From JABSOG01 sp965277695 (lineage in GTDB: Bacteria; Pseudomonadota; Gammaproteobacteria; Enterobacterales; Alteromonadaceae): a stretch of DNA of 64,000 nucleotides. The stretch is from contig CBDIDQ010000131.1 of the NCBI GenBank assembly GCA_965277695.1, positions 1 to 64,000 on the forward strand. The letters are read 5' to 3'. The notes below the pieces were generated by a model that was not told the DNA's origin, did no database searches, and was given only the letters and a program-made list of their open reading frames with translations. The position numbers and the translations under genes were made by a program. Shown here in pieces: positions 16,174 to 26,039 of the stretch; within the stretch, counting starts at the first letter, position 1, and the number at the start of each line of letters is the position of its first letter.

Positions 16174-19113
16174 TTAGAAGCTAGCAGACAGAGCCAATGA
16201 TACATGGCGACCTTGAGTATTATAAGTACGTGGGTCGGTGTTATCGTTGAAGCCGCTTGACATATACGGAGGATCTTCGTCAAAGATGTTATCCACACCT
16301 AAAGAAACACTGTAACCGTCAATGAAGTAAGTGAATCTGATGTCATGAATAACATGTGAACCGACATCGCGGAATACGTCTATAGTATTTTGCGAAACAC
16401 CATCAACAAATACTTCATTAGACCAGAAGCCATTGGCAATTGGCGTTAATGCTGTTGTTGGCTCACCGTCAGCATCAGCAACAAACTTATCAAAGTTACC
16501 TACCAATTCACTAACCGAAGAAATATAACGAATGGTGTAGTTAGCAGACCAGTCATCATTAAACAAACCAAAGTTCAGGTTGCTTTTAACACGAGCGAAG
16601 TTACCGTCACCAGATGAAGAATCCCAGTAGCGACCAGCATGAGGTACGATGCTACCATCAGCCAACGTTTTGTCATATTTGTCGTAGTAAGTGGTATCTA
16701 AGTTAATTTTGACTAAACCAAGTTCAGTTTCAAAGTTATAACGGATATTGAAGTCATAACCAGATGAATCAACACCACCTACGTTAGCGTTTCTGTTATC
16801 AATGTCACTAGAGTTACCAGCTAACACACCAGAAGTGAATCGAGTGATCTTGTCACAATCAATACCTCTAAAGGCACAGTTATCAAGGATCAGCTGCTCA
16901 CCAACCGTAGAAATCGCATTGGTTAATTCGATATCCCAGTAATCCATGGTGAACTCGAAGTTTTCAAGGTAGCTTGGGCTATAAACCACACCTACAGTGA
17001 AAGTATCTGCTTCTTCAGGTTGTAGTTCAGCATTACCACCTTCGGTAGAAGACAACTGGTCACCAATTGGCTCAAAACCAGCCGCTGGTACGCCATCAGC
17101 AATACAGAAAGCAGTTGGATTTCTGAAACATGGATCTTCTACAGTCGGGCTATCTTGTGAATTACCAGCAAACAAGTCAGACGTTGATGGTGCGCGGAAT
17201 GCGGTAGAAACCGTACCACGGATCATCAAGTCATCAATTGGTTTCCACTTGATACCAAATTTATAGTTAGTGTCATCACCAAAGGTATCGTAGTCTGAGT
17301 AACGAACCGCGATATCAAGGTCTAACGTTTCAGCGCCAACAACACCTGACAATACTGGAATGCTGGTTTCGAAATAAACTTCGTCTACTTCATAACCACC
17401 AGAAGTTGATTTACGTGGCGAGCCAGAAGTGATGCCCAATGCAATCAATGCGTCAGGGAAATCAGCACCGGTTTCTTCACGATGTTCAACACCGAATGCA
17501 ACGCCCATAGTACCTGCTGGTAAATCAAACAAGTCACCGTATACCGATGCTGACAAGATTTGTTGCTCATTTTGACCGAAGTCATGGGCTTCAAAGCTGA
17601 CATAATCCAACATTTCTTGAGTGATTTGAGTGTCTGAACCTGGCACACCGAAGATATTTAAAGGCACACAACCTGCGACGATAGCGTCTTCTTCACCACC
17701 TACACCAGGTGTACCACAAACGATATCACCAGTATCAGTCATGAAAGAAGGACCTACTGCTAAGCCGATTTTTTCAAAGTTTACACCACCAGCACGGTTA
17801 GTGGTTGAATCATTTTTACCAAAGATATAAGACACTTCATATCCCCAGTCGGTGCCGAATAGGTCACCGTTAAAGCCGAATACTGCGCGAGTGTTGTGCA
17901 AGGTGTAAGTGTTATCACGTCCACCAGTTTCAACAACACGACGACGCCAGTCAGCGATATCAACCGTGTTACCGTTAACATCTTTTGGACCTAATTGTTG
18001 GTTCCAGTAGTTATCTGCTGAATAAGTCGCATCAGTCCAACCGAAGAAGGCTAGCGGTGCCAATGGCAATGGAGCCAATTTGGTTTTTGCTGAACGGTTG
18101 GTGTATGACATTTCAGTGAAGAAGTTAACAGAATCACTCAACTCGTAATGACCGCTGACGAATACGCCGTAACGTTCACTTGGCGTCTGGTGATAGTTGG
18201 CAGGGGCAAAGTTATAAGTATCTTTATCCCAATCCCAACAGTCATAGCCGTCAACATTAGAAAATTGTGTTGGATCAAACTGTCCTGGTCCGTTGCCAGC
18301 ACCATGAGTGAAAGAGCTACAGCCATCAGGACCATCGATACCGTTTAAACGAGACCATGGTGGAGCCGAAGAACCGCCCTTGGTTTTGTTGCCCATTTCA
18401 TCCATATCTAACTGGAAGGCAGACCATTCACGCGCACCAGACCACTGCGCTTTTTGCTCGGTGTAAAAAGCACTAGCAAGCATTGAACCTTTATCTGTAG
18501 AAGTACCTACAAGGAAATCAATCGTTTTGGTTTCGCCGTCGCCACTGTGAGTCGATTGGTCATAGCTGACGTTGAATTCAGCCCCGTCGAAGTCTTGACG
18601 CGTAATGATGTTGACAACACCACCGATGGCGTCAGAACCGTAAATGGCAGAAGCACCATCTTTAAGAATTTCAACACGTTGGATGATAGCTGTTGGAATG
18701 TTACCTAAATCTACCGAGTCATCGGCACCAGTACCAGAACCTACGATACGACGACCGTTTAATAGTACTAAGGTATATTGTGAGCCCAGACCACGTAGTG
18801 AGATACGAACGGCACCTGCACCACCATTGTTAACTGAGGTATTTGTTCCTGCACCCGCAACCGCCGGGATCTCTTGTAAAAGATCACCTACGTTGTCGAT
18901 GCCTGAGATTTTGATATCTTGTGCAGTGAGGACCTGTACCGGGTTGGCACCTTCCATCTCTGTACGCTTGATGCGAGAACCTGTTACTTGCACACGTTCA
19001 ACTTTTTCGTGATCGTTTGCAAAAGCGGCAGGTGCTGCGATGGCTGCTGTAGCGGTTGCGCCAAGCATTAATGCTAGGCGAACTGCTTTAGCAGTTTTGC
19101 TATTGTTGTACAT
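16174..19113 (-). CDS. TonB-dependent outer membrane receptor
   Basis: 979 residues. Signal peptide (about 1-32, ending PAAFA), then a plug domain starting VERVQVTGSRIKRTEMEGANP, with the conserved RISLRGLGSQYTLVLLNGRR and ILKDGASAIYGSDAIGGVVN segments. A long beta-barrel follows, ending in ...HVSLALSASF with the C-terminal Phe needed for outer-membrane assembly. No N-terminal signalling (STN) domain. The plug type and size are those of the large receptors common in Alteromonadales and xanthomonads; the ligand (siderophore, sugar or peptide) is not deducible. No TonB/ExbBD or transporter genes adjoin. Confidence 0.95.
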   Translation of the reverse strand: MYNNSKTAKAVRLALMLGATATAAIAAPAAFANDHEKVERVQVTGSRIKRTEMEGANPVQVLTAQDIKISGIDNVGDLLQEIPAVAGAGTNTSVNNGGAGAVRISLRGLGSQYTLVLLNGRRIVGSGTGADDSVDLGNIPTAIIQRVEILKDGASAIYGSDAIGGVVNIITRQDFDGAEFNVSYDQSTHSGDGETKTIDFLVGTSTDKGSMLASAFYTEQKAQWSGAREWSAFQLDMDEMGNKTKGGSSAPPWSRLNGIDGPDGCSSFTHGAGNGPGQFDPTQFSNVDGYDCWDWDKDTYNFAPANYHQTPSERYGVFVSGHYELSDSVNFFTEMSYTNRSAKTKLAPLPLAPLAFFGWTDATYSADNYWNQQLGPKDVNGNTVDIADWRRRVVETGGRDNTYTLHNTRAVFGFNGDLFGTDWGYEVSYIFGKNDSTTNRAGGVNFEKIGLAVGPSFMTDTGDIVCGTPGVGGEEDAIVAGCVPLNIFGVPGSDTQITQEMLDYVSFEAHDFGQNEQQILSASVYGDLFDLPAGTMGVAFGVEHREETGADFPDALIALGITSGSPRKSTSGGYEVDEVYFETSIPVLSGVVGAETLDLDIAVRYSDYDTFGDDTNYKFGIKWKPIDDLMIRGTVSTAFRAPSTSDLFAGNSQDSPTVEDPCFRNPTAFCIADGVPAAGFEPIGDQLSSTEGGNAELQPEEADTFTVGVVYSPSYLENFEFTMDYWDIELTNAISTVGEQLILDNCAFRGIDCDKITRFTSGVLAGNSSDIDNRNANVGGVDSSGYDFNIRYNFETELGLVKINLDTTYYDKYDKTLADGSIVPHAGRYWDSSSGDGNFARVKSNLNFGLFNDDWSANYTIRYISSVSELVGNFDKFVADADGEPTTALTPIANGFWSNEVFVDGVSQNTIDVFRDVGSHVIHDIRFTYFIDGYSVSLGVDNIFDEDPPYMSSGFNDNTDPRTYNTQGRHVSLALSASF

Positions 19114-19674
19114 TGTTTATCCCTAGATCACTTTGCGTGATTCTATTGTTTCAGTTTTAGTTTTAGTAATTGAGTCTGTAAAAGCACTTCTTTATTTTAT
19201 GACAAATGGTAATACACTTACCTGTGATTATGCTACAGGCTCTACTCGTGGTATTTGGTATTATATTTCCTGAGTTACTGTTATCACTTCCTTGTTTTGT
19301 CGTAGATATGAAAACGGCTCATAAAAGCGACTTCATACCTGTCAACTATCCGAACGGCGAGTATGACATTAAAATCTGGCAAGTTCTAATAGATCTTTTT
19401 GGCATAAATTAGGCTCGGTATATTTAAATGTTATATAACCCACTTGTTGTTTTTTAACCAGTTGAGGCTTATAAATTATCGACGAATCAGACACATTGAT
19501 AACAAATCATTATAAGTAAATATGGGTAACCAGTTGGGGAATATTTTAAGTTACTGATAATTAATTATTTTATTTATTATTTTTAATCTGTTGATAAAAT
19601 AAGAGAATATATATTCACTTTTATCTTTTTGGTGTACGGGAGGGTTTGAGGGACGATAAATGTTTAAAAATTAG
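19114..19674. other. 561-bp AT-rich gap upstream of the TonB receptor
   Basis: Contains the receptor's promoter region (minus strand) and the 3' flank of the MATE gene. A 68-codon open frame at 19206-19412 has a hydrophobic start but no ribosome-binding site or recognisable family and is not called. I saw no convincing Fur box, terminator or repeat. Confidence 0.6.
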
Positions 19675-21087
19675 CTACTTGCCCCGAAGGTAGTCACGAG
19701 TTCTGATGTTGATCAAAGTCATAAAACGGCCAGTCATCATGATTGCAGCAAGAAATAATCCGCTAATCATCGCAATCCAATAGCCTTTTACCCCATAACC
19801 CTGGACTTCTGCAAACCAATAGCCCGCTGGAAAACCGATTAACCAGTAGGCAATGATGCTGATGAGGACCGGAATTTTGGTATCTTTCATGCCGCGTAGT
19901 GCACCGATGGCAACGACTTGGATACCGTCTGACAGTTGAAATATGGCGGCAAAAACCAGCAACTGACTGGCAATTGTTGCGACAGCAATGTCGTTACTAT
20001 ATATAGAGGCGAGCGTCATAGGGAAGCTGATAAATATAGTGGCGTTAAATATCATAATAAGTAATGCCATGATGATGCCGAGGTAGCCGACACTTTTCGC
20101 TTCAAGGGGTTTATCTCTGCCGATATGAAAACCGACTCTGGCGGTGATGGCGATGGACAGTCCTAGTGGCATCATGTAACTGAGTGAAGCAATATTAACG
20201 GCAATTTGGTGACCTGCAATCTGCTCGGTACCATAACTGCCGATCATGATACCGACAGCCGCAAACAAAGAGACTTCAAGACCGATAGAGATCCCCATGG
20301 GAACACCCAGTGTAATGATTTCTTTTATGACTGTCAGTTTAACTCTAGATTTGCATGAGGCGATGCCAGCCCTTAGCCAACCGGTTTTGCCCGCTAAGCC
20401 AAAAATATCGATATGGCGATAGCGCGATGTTTTCATGGTAAATAGCAGCATGACTATAAACAAGTAATAGTGCAGGACTGTGGTTGCCCAACCAACGCCA
20501 ATAGCGCCCATTGCTTCTATACCCAATCCACCGTACATAAACCAGTAATTTAAGCCAACATTTAATGGTAATGCAGATAATGCAACCTGCATGATCGCCT
20601 TGGTCGAAAACAAGCCTTCATTGGCAAAGCGTAAGGCTAAAAATAGAAATAGTCCGGGTAAACCCCAAGAATAGGCTGAGAGGTAGCCGTTGGCGATAGG
20701 GATAACCGCTTCTTCAAGGCCAATGATTGGAAATAAGGGGTTGAAGTTGCGAATAATGAAAAAGCACGGCACCGTTAATAATAACGCTAGTGCCATACCG
20801 CTTTGCAGGTGCACACCGATTTGTTGCCAATGTTGTTTACCGTTGAGTTGAGCAATCATCGGGTTTAAAGGTAATAGGATGCCGATAATAAGAATGATCA
20901 CCGGGTTCATTAAGTTGAGGCTCATGGCAATGGCGGCTAGTGCTTCGGCACTGTGGTGTCCGGCCATGATGGTATCGATGACCCCCATGCCCATTTGTGC
21001 CAGTTGCGCAATAATTGCGGGTATGGCTAGTGTCAGGATTTGTTTAGTTTCTGTGTCGTTGCGGTGGGTCTTTGGGCTGGTATTCAA
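19675..21087 (-). CDS. MATE family multidrug/Na+ antiporter (NorM-like)
   Basis: 470 residues with about 12 hydrophobic segments in two similar halves, typical of MATE exporters, which expel cationic drugs using Na+ or H+ gradients. Family signatures: LAIPAIIAQLAQMGMGVIDTIMAGH at the start of helix 1 (with the conserved D and GH), MALNP-like NLMNPVIILIIG, and in the second half GVPMGISIGLEVSLFAAVG. It is 72 bases downstream of dsbA on the same strand, with a hairpin between. Confidence 0.93.
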   Translation of the reverse strand: MNTSPKTHRNDTETKQILTLAIPAIIAQLAQMGMGVIDTIMAGHHSAEALAAIAMSLNLMNPVIILIIGILLPLNPMIAQLNGKQHWQQIGVHLQSGMALALLLTVPCFFIIRNFNPLFPIIGLEEAVIPIANGYLSAYSWGLPGLFLFLALRFANEGLFSTKAIMQVALSALPLNVGLNYWFMYGGLGIEAMGAIGVGWATTVLHYYLFIVMLLFTMKTSRYRHIDIFGLAGKTGWLRAGIASCKSRVKLTVIKEIITLGVPMGISIGLEVSLFAAVGIMIGSYGTEQIAGHQIAVNIASLSYMMPLGLSIAITARVGFHIGRDKPLEAKSVGYLGIIMALLIMIFNATIFISFPMTLASIYSNDIAVATIASQLLVFAAIFQLSDGIQVVAIGALRGMKDTKIPVLISIIAYWLIGFPAGYWFAEVQGYGVKGYWIAMISGLFLAAIMMTGRFMTLINIRTRDYLRGK

Positions 21088-21102
21088 TAACTTTCCATTG
21101 TT

Positions 21103-21130
21103 GCCGACTTTAAACGAGATTAAAGTCGGC
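21103..21130 (-). terminator. Hairpin between dsbA and the MATE gene
   Basis: GCCGACTTTAA (21103-21113) pairs perfectly with TTAAAGTCGGC (21120-21130) around a 6-base loop. No U-tract follows on the minus strand, so it may be a weak terminator, a processing site or an mRNA-stabilising structure. Confidence 0.5.
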
Positions 21131-21159
21131 GATTAGATGTAACTACTACTACGACAATA

Positions 21160-21792
21160 CTAGTCTTTTTTGGCTAACAAAAATTGAACTAGCTCTTGAT
21201 AATCTTCCATTGATTTTAATTCTTTACCGAGGACTTTATATTTGTCATTAACAACAAACATTGGTACGCCTGTCAGTTTTGGTCCCAAATCATTTTGTGC
21301 TTTTTTCATTTTACTGGCTGCGCCCTTGACACTGAAGCTCTTCATCGCTTTGTCAAATTTGTCACCGTCAACACCATTAGCAACAAACAGTTGACGAATA
21401 TCAGCTTCATTGCTGAAATTCTTTTTCTCTTTATGGATATGAACGAAGATGGCATTAACCATTTTATGACCGACGTCAAACTTTTCTGCCACGATCAAAG
21501 CGCGTGATAAAGCTTGTTGGGTGGCGGCAGAGGTGGTGCGCATGAAATCTACATGGCTTTTTTTGAATGTGGCGTTTGCAGGCAAATCTTTTTCCAACTG
21601 CTTGGCAACAAATTCAAATTTGTAACAATGAGGACAATAAAAGGAGAAAAATTCGGTGACATTCGGCTGGCTGCTGGCCGTTTTACTGATCACTTCATAG
21701 TGAGTACCCTCTTCAAATTTTAGTATTGCCTGAGCATTAAAGATCAGTGAACTAAAGAGTAAAGCAACAAATGATACGGCAATTTTTTTCAT
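21160..21792 (-). CDS. dsbA: Thiol:disulfide interchange protein DsbA
   Basis: 210 residues. Signal peptide 1-22, then a thioredoxin fold with an inserted helical domain. Active site C53-P-H-C56 (FYCPHCYKFE), and the cis-Pro loop reads TGVPMFVVN. Introduces disulfide bonds into exported proteins; DsbB, not in the window, would reoxidise it. Downstream of srkA on the same strand (156 bp gap), the arrangement found in E. coli. Confidence 0.96.
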   Translation of the reverse strand: MKKIAVSFVALLFSSLIFNAQAILKFEEGTHYEVISKTASSQPNVTEFFSFYCPHCYKFEFVAKQLEKDLPANATFKKSHVDFMRTTSAATQQALSRALIVAEKFDVGHKMVNAIFVHIHKEKKNFSNEADIRQLFVANGVDGDKFDKAMKSFSVKGAASKMKKAQNDLGPKLTGVPMFVVNDKYKVLGKELKSMEDYQELVQFLLAKKD

Positions 21793-21948
21793 AGTCTATT
21801 CCGGTTAAATGGGTTTATTAGCCGCCTAGATTACCATAAGGTTAAAAAGTATGGCTATTTTGACGATAATCCAGTGGGTAAAAAGTGTAAAAATTATTTT
21901 CAGCGATAGTCTATCATAGCCGTTGCGGCTTGCAAGACCGTCGCGGAT

Positions 21949-22923
21949 TTACGGCATCAAACTCAGTGACGGTTCGTTTAATACTGCTAGTTGTTCTTTT
22001 AATGCGAGAATTTGTTGCTCCCAGTACTTGTCTTCACCAAACCAAGCAAAATTACGGGGAAAAGCCGGGTCTTCCCAGCGTTTGGCTAACCACGCCATGT
22101 AGTGGACCATGCGCATCGCACGTAGCGGTTCAATCAATTTAAATTGGCTTTGGTCAAATTGACAAAATTCTTCATAGCCGAGGATCAGGGTATCGAGTTG
22201 CAGTAATTGGTTGTTGCGATCACCGCTGAGCATCATCCACAGGTCCTGAATCGCGGGTCCCATTCTACTATCGTCGAGATCGACAAAATATGGACCGCCA
22301 TCACGCCAGAGAATATTTCCCGGGTGACAATCACCGTGTAAACGAATGCTGTCGGTGGTAAAAAACTGTTTTTGGGCTTCATCAATAACATAATCGAGGA
22401 TCGGGTTAAAAGCAGATGTTAGGACATCAGGAACAAATCCGCTTTGTTTGATAAACTCACCGGCTTGATGAAGATATTCTTCGGTGGTTACCGTTGGGCG
22501 GTGGACAAACGGTTTGGCTTGACCAATCAGGTGGATACGACCGATAAAGCGACCCATCCATTCAAGGTGGTCGAGGTTATCGACTTCGAACATACGTCCG
22601 CCGACGGATGGAAACAACGCAAACTGATAATGTTGATATTCGAACAAGCTTTGACCGTTGATCACTAAAGGTGCTACCAATGGCACTTCGGCTTGATCGA
22701 GTTCGATAGCAAATTCGTGTTCTTCGAGGATCTGCGCTTTAGTCCAGCGTTGTGGGCGATAAAATTTGACCACATAACGGCGTTTATCTTCGGCGATAAA
22801 CTGATAAACACGGTTTTCGTAGCTATTTAAAGCTAATAATCCGGATTCGACATAAATACCGACACTTTCAATGGCATCAAGAATTATATCTGGGCTTAAA
22901 TCGGTAAAGGAAAATTGGCTCAT
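21949..22923 (-). CDS. srkA: Stress response kinase SrkA (YihE/RdoA)
   Basis: 324 residues with the choline-kinase/APH-like fold. Catalytic loop IRLHGDCHPGNILWRDG and metal-binding FVDLDDSRMGPAIQDLW are both intact. In E. coli this Ser/Thr kinase is part of the Cpx envelope-stress regulon and lies directly upstream of dsbA, as here. Start at MSQFSFTDL as in homologues. Confidence 0.95.
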   Translation of the reverse strand: MSQFSFTDLSPDIILDAIESVGIYVESGLLALNSYENRVYQFIAEDKRRYVVKFYRPQRWTKAQILEEHEFAIELDQAEVPLVAPLVINGQSLFEYQHYQFALFPSVGGRMFEVDNLDHLEWMGRFIGRIHLIGQAKPFVHRPTVTTEEYLHQAGEFIKQSGFVPDVLTSAFNPILDYVIDEAQKQFFTTDSIRLHGDCHPGNILWRDGGPYFVDLDDSRMGPAIQDLWMMLSGDRNNQLLQLDTLILGYEEFCQFDQSQFKLIEPLRAMRMVHYMAWLAKRWEDPAFPRNFAWFGEDKYWEQQILALKEQLAVLNEPSLSLMP

Positions 22924-23076
22924 CGGTTTTTAATAGTTCCGGTCGCTTAATTATAAAAATGAGACTGGCCAGTGTAGGGGCTGGGGGCTTGTTGGGTCAA
23001 GTCCAATAAAGGTTTCTCTTCTTTTGTTTGATTGATTACAATGACACATTCTGCCTTATAACAGCTGACGTTAACG

Positions 23077-23445
23077 ATGAAAAAACTACTCTACCTCATA
23101 ATTATATTTGCAATTATATCGGCGATTGACCATCCGCTGATCAATGACTTTTATGATAAGACTGTCGGTCAGATTAAAATGCTGGCGAGTAATTCCACTA
23201 AATCCGAAGGTAATGTCGGTGCCAATAGCGTTTATCAAGAGATGGAAAAAAAGTTTGCTCAGTACTCTGCTGATGAACAAAAAGCGATAAAAAAAATCAC
23301 TGAAACCAACGCATCAGTATTGAAATTTCAAAAAGCCTACTGTACCAATAAAGATTTTAACCCAAAGCTCTATGGTGCTCATCTGAAAACGTTCTGTCAG
23401 GTAATTAAGCGACATGAGAGCGCTTTAAAGCACGTCAATACCTAA
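23077..23445 (+). CDS. Small exported or membrane-anchored protein of unknown function
   Basis: 122 residues: an N-terminal hydrophobic segment (about 3-18), then a charged, probably helical domain with two cysteines (YCTNKDF and FCQVIKRH) that could form a disulfide in the periplasm. No family recognised. No strong ribosome-binding site precedes the ATG. Followed after 54 bp by hutG on the same strand, but a link to histidine breakdown is not evident. Confidence 0.65.
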   Translation: MKKLLYLIIIFAIISAIDHPLINDFYDKTVGQIKMLASNSTKSEGNVGANSVYQEMEKKFAQYSADEQKAIKKITETNASVLKFQKAYCTNKDFNPKLYGAHLKTFCQVIKRHESALKHVNT

Positions 23446-23499
23446 CCTTTTACCGTTATATTGTTTTTTCCCTTTTTTTATTTATCTATGAGGTGATTT

Positions 23500-24339
23500 A
23501 TGCACCAGAGCAGTGCTCCTTTCAAGCTTATTATGCCTGACGAATTGTCGGTGCCGTTACTTATTAGTGCGCCACATTGTGGTACTTTGTTGACCGATGA
23601 ATTCAGAGAAAATGCCGCCTCTGATGATATTCTCAAAGTGCCGGATACTGATTGGTTTGTTCATCAGCTTTATGATTTTGCCAATGAACTGAATATTCCA
23701 CTGATCCACGCGGTGTATTCTCGTTATATTGTTGATTTGAATCGTCCATTACCGGGCGGTGCTGATTTATACCAAAATACTGCTCGAACCACAGGTTTGG
23801 TGCCACTGAGAACTTTTAGTGGTCAACCGATTTATAAACCGGGCTGTGAGCCGACACCGGAGCAAATCAATCGGCGAGTTGAATTGTTTCATCAACCTTA
23901 TTATGAGCAAATTAGTCAGTTACTGAGCCAGTTGCAGCAAAAGTTTGGTGTGGCGATGTTGTATGACGGCCATAGTATTTTGGGTCAGGTCGAAACCATT
24001 CAGCCGGAGCCTTTTTTAGACTATATGCCAGCGAATCGTTCGGGGCTGACCTGTCCTGATGCTTTTATTGATAAAGCTAAAGAGATTATTCAGACCCATG
24101 GGGCCAGCTGTATTGCTAACGGGCCGTTTCAGGGCGGCAATATTACTCGTAGCTTTCATGATCCGGATAAATCTATTCTTAGTTTTCAGATGGAAATTAG
24201 CCAGCGCATTTATATGAATGAACAGACCGGTGAGAAGTGTGAGCCGAACTGGTCGCAAACAGTGGCGATTTTACGTCAAATCATCGAATCGTTTGCAGCG
24301 ATGTTATTGGACATGGCTAAAGAAAAAGCAAATAAATAG
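23500..24339 (+). CDS. hutG: N-formylglutamate deformylase HutG
   Basis: 279 residues. Hydrolyses N-formyl-L-glutamate to glutamate and formate, the last step of the five-step histidine degradation route. Family features: LLISAPHCGT, DTDWFVHQLYDF, SRYIVDLNRPLPG, LYDGHSILG and the late FKGG-like PFQGGNITRSF. Ribosome-binding site GAGGTGA lies 6 bases before the ATG. The deiminase gene follows after 10 bases, so they form an operon. Confidence 0.94.
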   Translation: MHQSSAPFKLIMPDELSVPLLISAPHCGTLLTDEFRENAASDDILKVPDTDWFVHQLYDFANELNIPLIHAVYSRYIVDLNRPLPGGADLYQNTARTTGLVPLRTFSGQPIYKPGCEPTPEQINRRVELFHQPYYEQISQLLSQLQQKFGVAMLYDGHSILGQVETIQPEPFLDYMPANRSGLTCPDAFIDKAKEIIQTHGASCIANGPFQGGNITRSFHDPDKSILSFQMEISQRIYMNEQTGEKCEPNWSQTVAILRQIIESFAAMLLDMAKEKANK

Positions 24340-24349
24340 GAGAAATGTA

Positions 24350-25714
24350 ATGGCTTTTTTTCAAGCTAAGTGGTTATTTGATGGCGATCAATGGCTCAAT
24401 CAAGTGTTTTTTCAGGTTGATGAAAATGGTTTGTTTCAACCTTGCACTGAGGCTGATGTTAAAGGTCAAGACTGTCAGTCACTTGGCGTAGTGATCCCCG
24501 GTTTTATCAATTGTCATTCTCATAGTTTTCAGCGGGCGATGGCCGGCTTAGGTGAGCGCATTTCACTGGCCGCAGGAGAAGACAGTTTTTGGAGTTGGCG
24601 TGAGCAAATGTATCATCTGGTGCAATCACTGACACCAGATACTTTCAAGCAGATTGCCGACTGGTTATATGTAGAGATGCTGGAGGCTGGTTATACCTCA
24701 GTGGGCGAGTTTCATTATTTGCATAACAAACCTGATGGTGAACGTTATGCTGATCACACTGAGATGGCGATGCGGTTGTATGATTCGGGCGTCGAGACTG
24801 GAATGCGCATTTGCATGTTGCCGGTATTGTATAAAAACGGTGGTATGGGCAAACCGCTTGAGCCGCGACAGTTGCCTTTTGGCATGGCTGATTTGGCCCA
24901 ATACGATACTTATCATCAACAGTTACAAAGCAAAGTGCCTGCTGGCTTTGGTTTGGGCGTGACGGCACATTCTATTCGTGGTGTTGATAAAGACACCCTT
25001 AAAGCCTTTGCTGCTTTATATAATGATCGCGATATCCCTATTCATATCCATATTGCTGAGCAACCTGCTGAGGTAGCAGATTCGTTGGCTTTTTATCAAC
25101 AGCGACCGGTCGATTTTTTGATCAACACTATCGGCATTAATCAAAATTGGACTTTGGTTCATGCCACTCATGTCACCGATGAAGAGCGTCAAGCGATGGC
25201 CCGAGTCAATGCGGTGGTTGGTATTTGCCCATTAACCGAAGCTAATCTGGGCGATGGGATTTTTCCGATGAAAGAATTTATGGCCGAAAACGGTGCGATC
25301 AGCATTGGCTCTGATTCGCATATTCGTATTGATCCCTTTGAAGAGTTGCGTTTAATTGAATACTCACAGCGCTATAAATTAGGTGCAAGAGCTTGTTTAA
25401 CCCATAAAGACGGAGTATCGCCAGGCCACAATTTAGCAGCAGCCTGTTATGCTGGCGGTTTGCAGTCATTGAAGCTTAATACTGGTTATCTCAAAGCAGG
25501 GTTTAAGGCGGATTTTGTTGAAATCAACCAAGACCATCCAGCGATGTTACGTCAAGACCCGGCCACTTTGTGGGATGAAATGATTTTTGCTGGCGGTCGT
25601 GAATTGGTGAAAAACGTTTATACCGATGGCAAGCAAGTGGTGTTTGATGGCAAACACACATTACATGATGCCAAGCTTGATGGCTTGCGGGCACTTTATA
25701 CGGCGTTGGGGTGA
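24350..25714 (+). CDS. hutF: Formimidoylglutamate deiminase HutF
   Basis: 454 residues, an amidohydrolase that converts N-formimino-L-glutamate to N-formylglutamate plus ammonia, supplying HutG. The metal-binding motif is FINCHSHSFQRAMAG; further conserved segments are GYTSVGEFHYLHN, VTAHSIRGVD, IHIHIAEQP, LVHATHV and GSDSHIRIDPFEELR. The ATG at 24350 has AGGAG 5-9 bases upstream and gives the family's usual length; the frame is open further back through hutG but those starts overlap it. hutH, hutU, hutI and the regulator hutC are not in the window. Confidence 0.95.
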   Translation: MAFFQAKWLFDGDQWLNQVFFQVDENGLFQPCTEADVKGQDCQSLGVVIPGFINCHSHSFQRAMAGLGERISLAAGEDSFWSWREQMYHLVQSLTPDTFKQIADWLYVEMLEAGYTSVGEFHYLHNKPDGERYADHTEMAMRLYDSGVETGMRICMLPVLYKNGGMGKPLEPRQLPFGMADLAQYDTYHQQLQSKVPAGFGLGVTAHSIRGVDKDTLKAFAALYNDRDIPIHIHIAEQPAEVADSLAFYQQRPVDFLINTIGINQNWTLVHATHVTDEERQAMARVNAVVGICPLTEANLGDGIFPMKEFMAENGAISIGSDSHIRIDPFEELRLIEYSQRYKLGARACLTHKDGVSPGHNLAAACYAGGLQSLKLNTGYLKAGFKADFVEINQDHPAMLRQDPATLWDEMIFAGGRELVKNVYTDGKQVVFDGKHTLHDAKLDGLRALYTALG

Positions 25715-26039
25715 ATTGGCTTTTTATGGGGCAGAGTTAATGGTGGATTTGTGTTGACGGCAAGTCTACGCTGGCTCTGACTCCCTACGCGACTAAAGTC
25801 GAGTCTACATGTGGAGCCTTGAATCAAGGTGGTCATTATATAATTTTCCCTTTCCCTCTTTACTTTTGCCTGTTAAAACAGCAGAATCCTCCTGTATAAG
25901 CATGGCCTTGTACGATAAATTGTTTGCGACAAGGCAATGATTATTCCCTTCCTCTGACTAAGAGCTGAGAAGACCTCCCTTTGTTCGAACATTCCTTTTT
26001 ATTGATATAATTTTTTCTCTAAACACAAGTAGGTTGATT
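25715..26039. other. 325-bp gap between hutF and guaC with a repeat copy
   Basis: Holds a diverged, reverse-orientation copy of the dispersed repeat (25763-25809), then AT-rich sequence forming the guaC promoter region. No gene, terminator with a U-tract, or riboswitch recognised. Confidence 0.6.
25763..25809 (-). repeat. Dispersed intergenic repeat, copy G (right-arm type)
   Basis: GTCTACGCTGGCTCTGACTC followed by CCTACGCGACTAAAGTCGAG and TCTAC. Read in reverse it aligns with the right half of copy D (GTAGACGCGAATTCATTCGCG then TAGGAAGCCAGAGC), base for base over most of its length. The GAGGTT hairpin half is absent. Confidence 0.65.

Noticed and set aside
19206..19412. 68-codon open frame upstream of the TonB receptor
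   Set aside because: Hydrophobic start but no ribosome-binding site, no recognisable family and only AT-rich surroundings; may be chance.
19490..19520. Possible Fur box near the TonB receptor
   Set aside because: TGATAACAAATCATTATAA has too many mismatches to the Fur consensus to support an iron role for the receptor.
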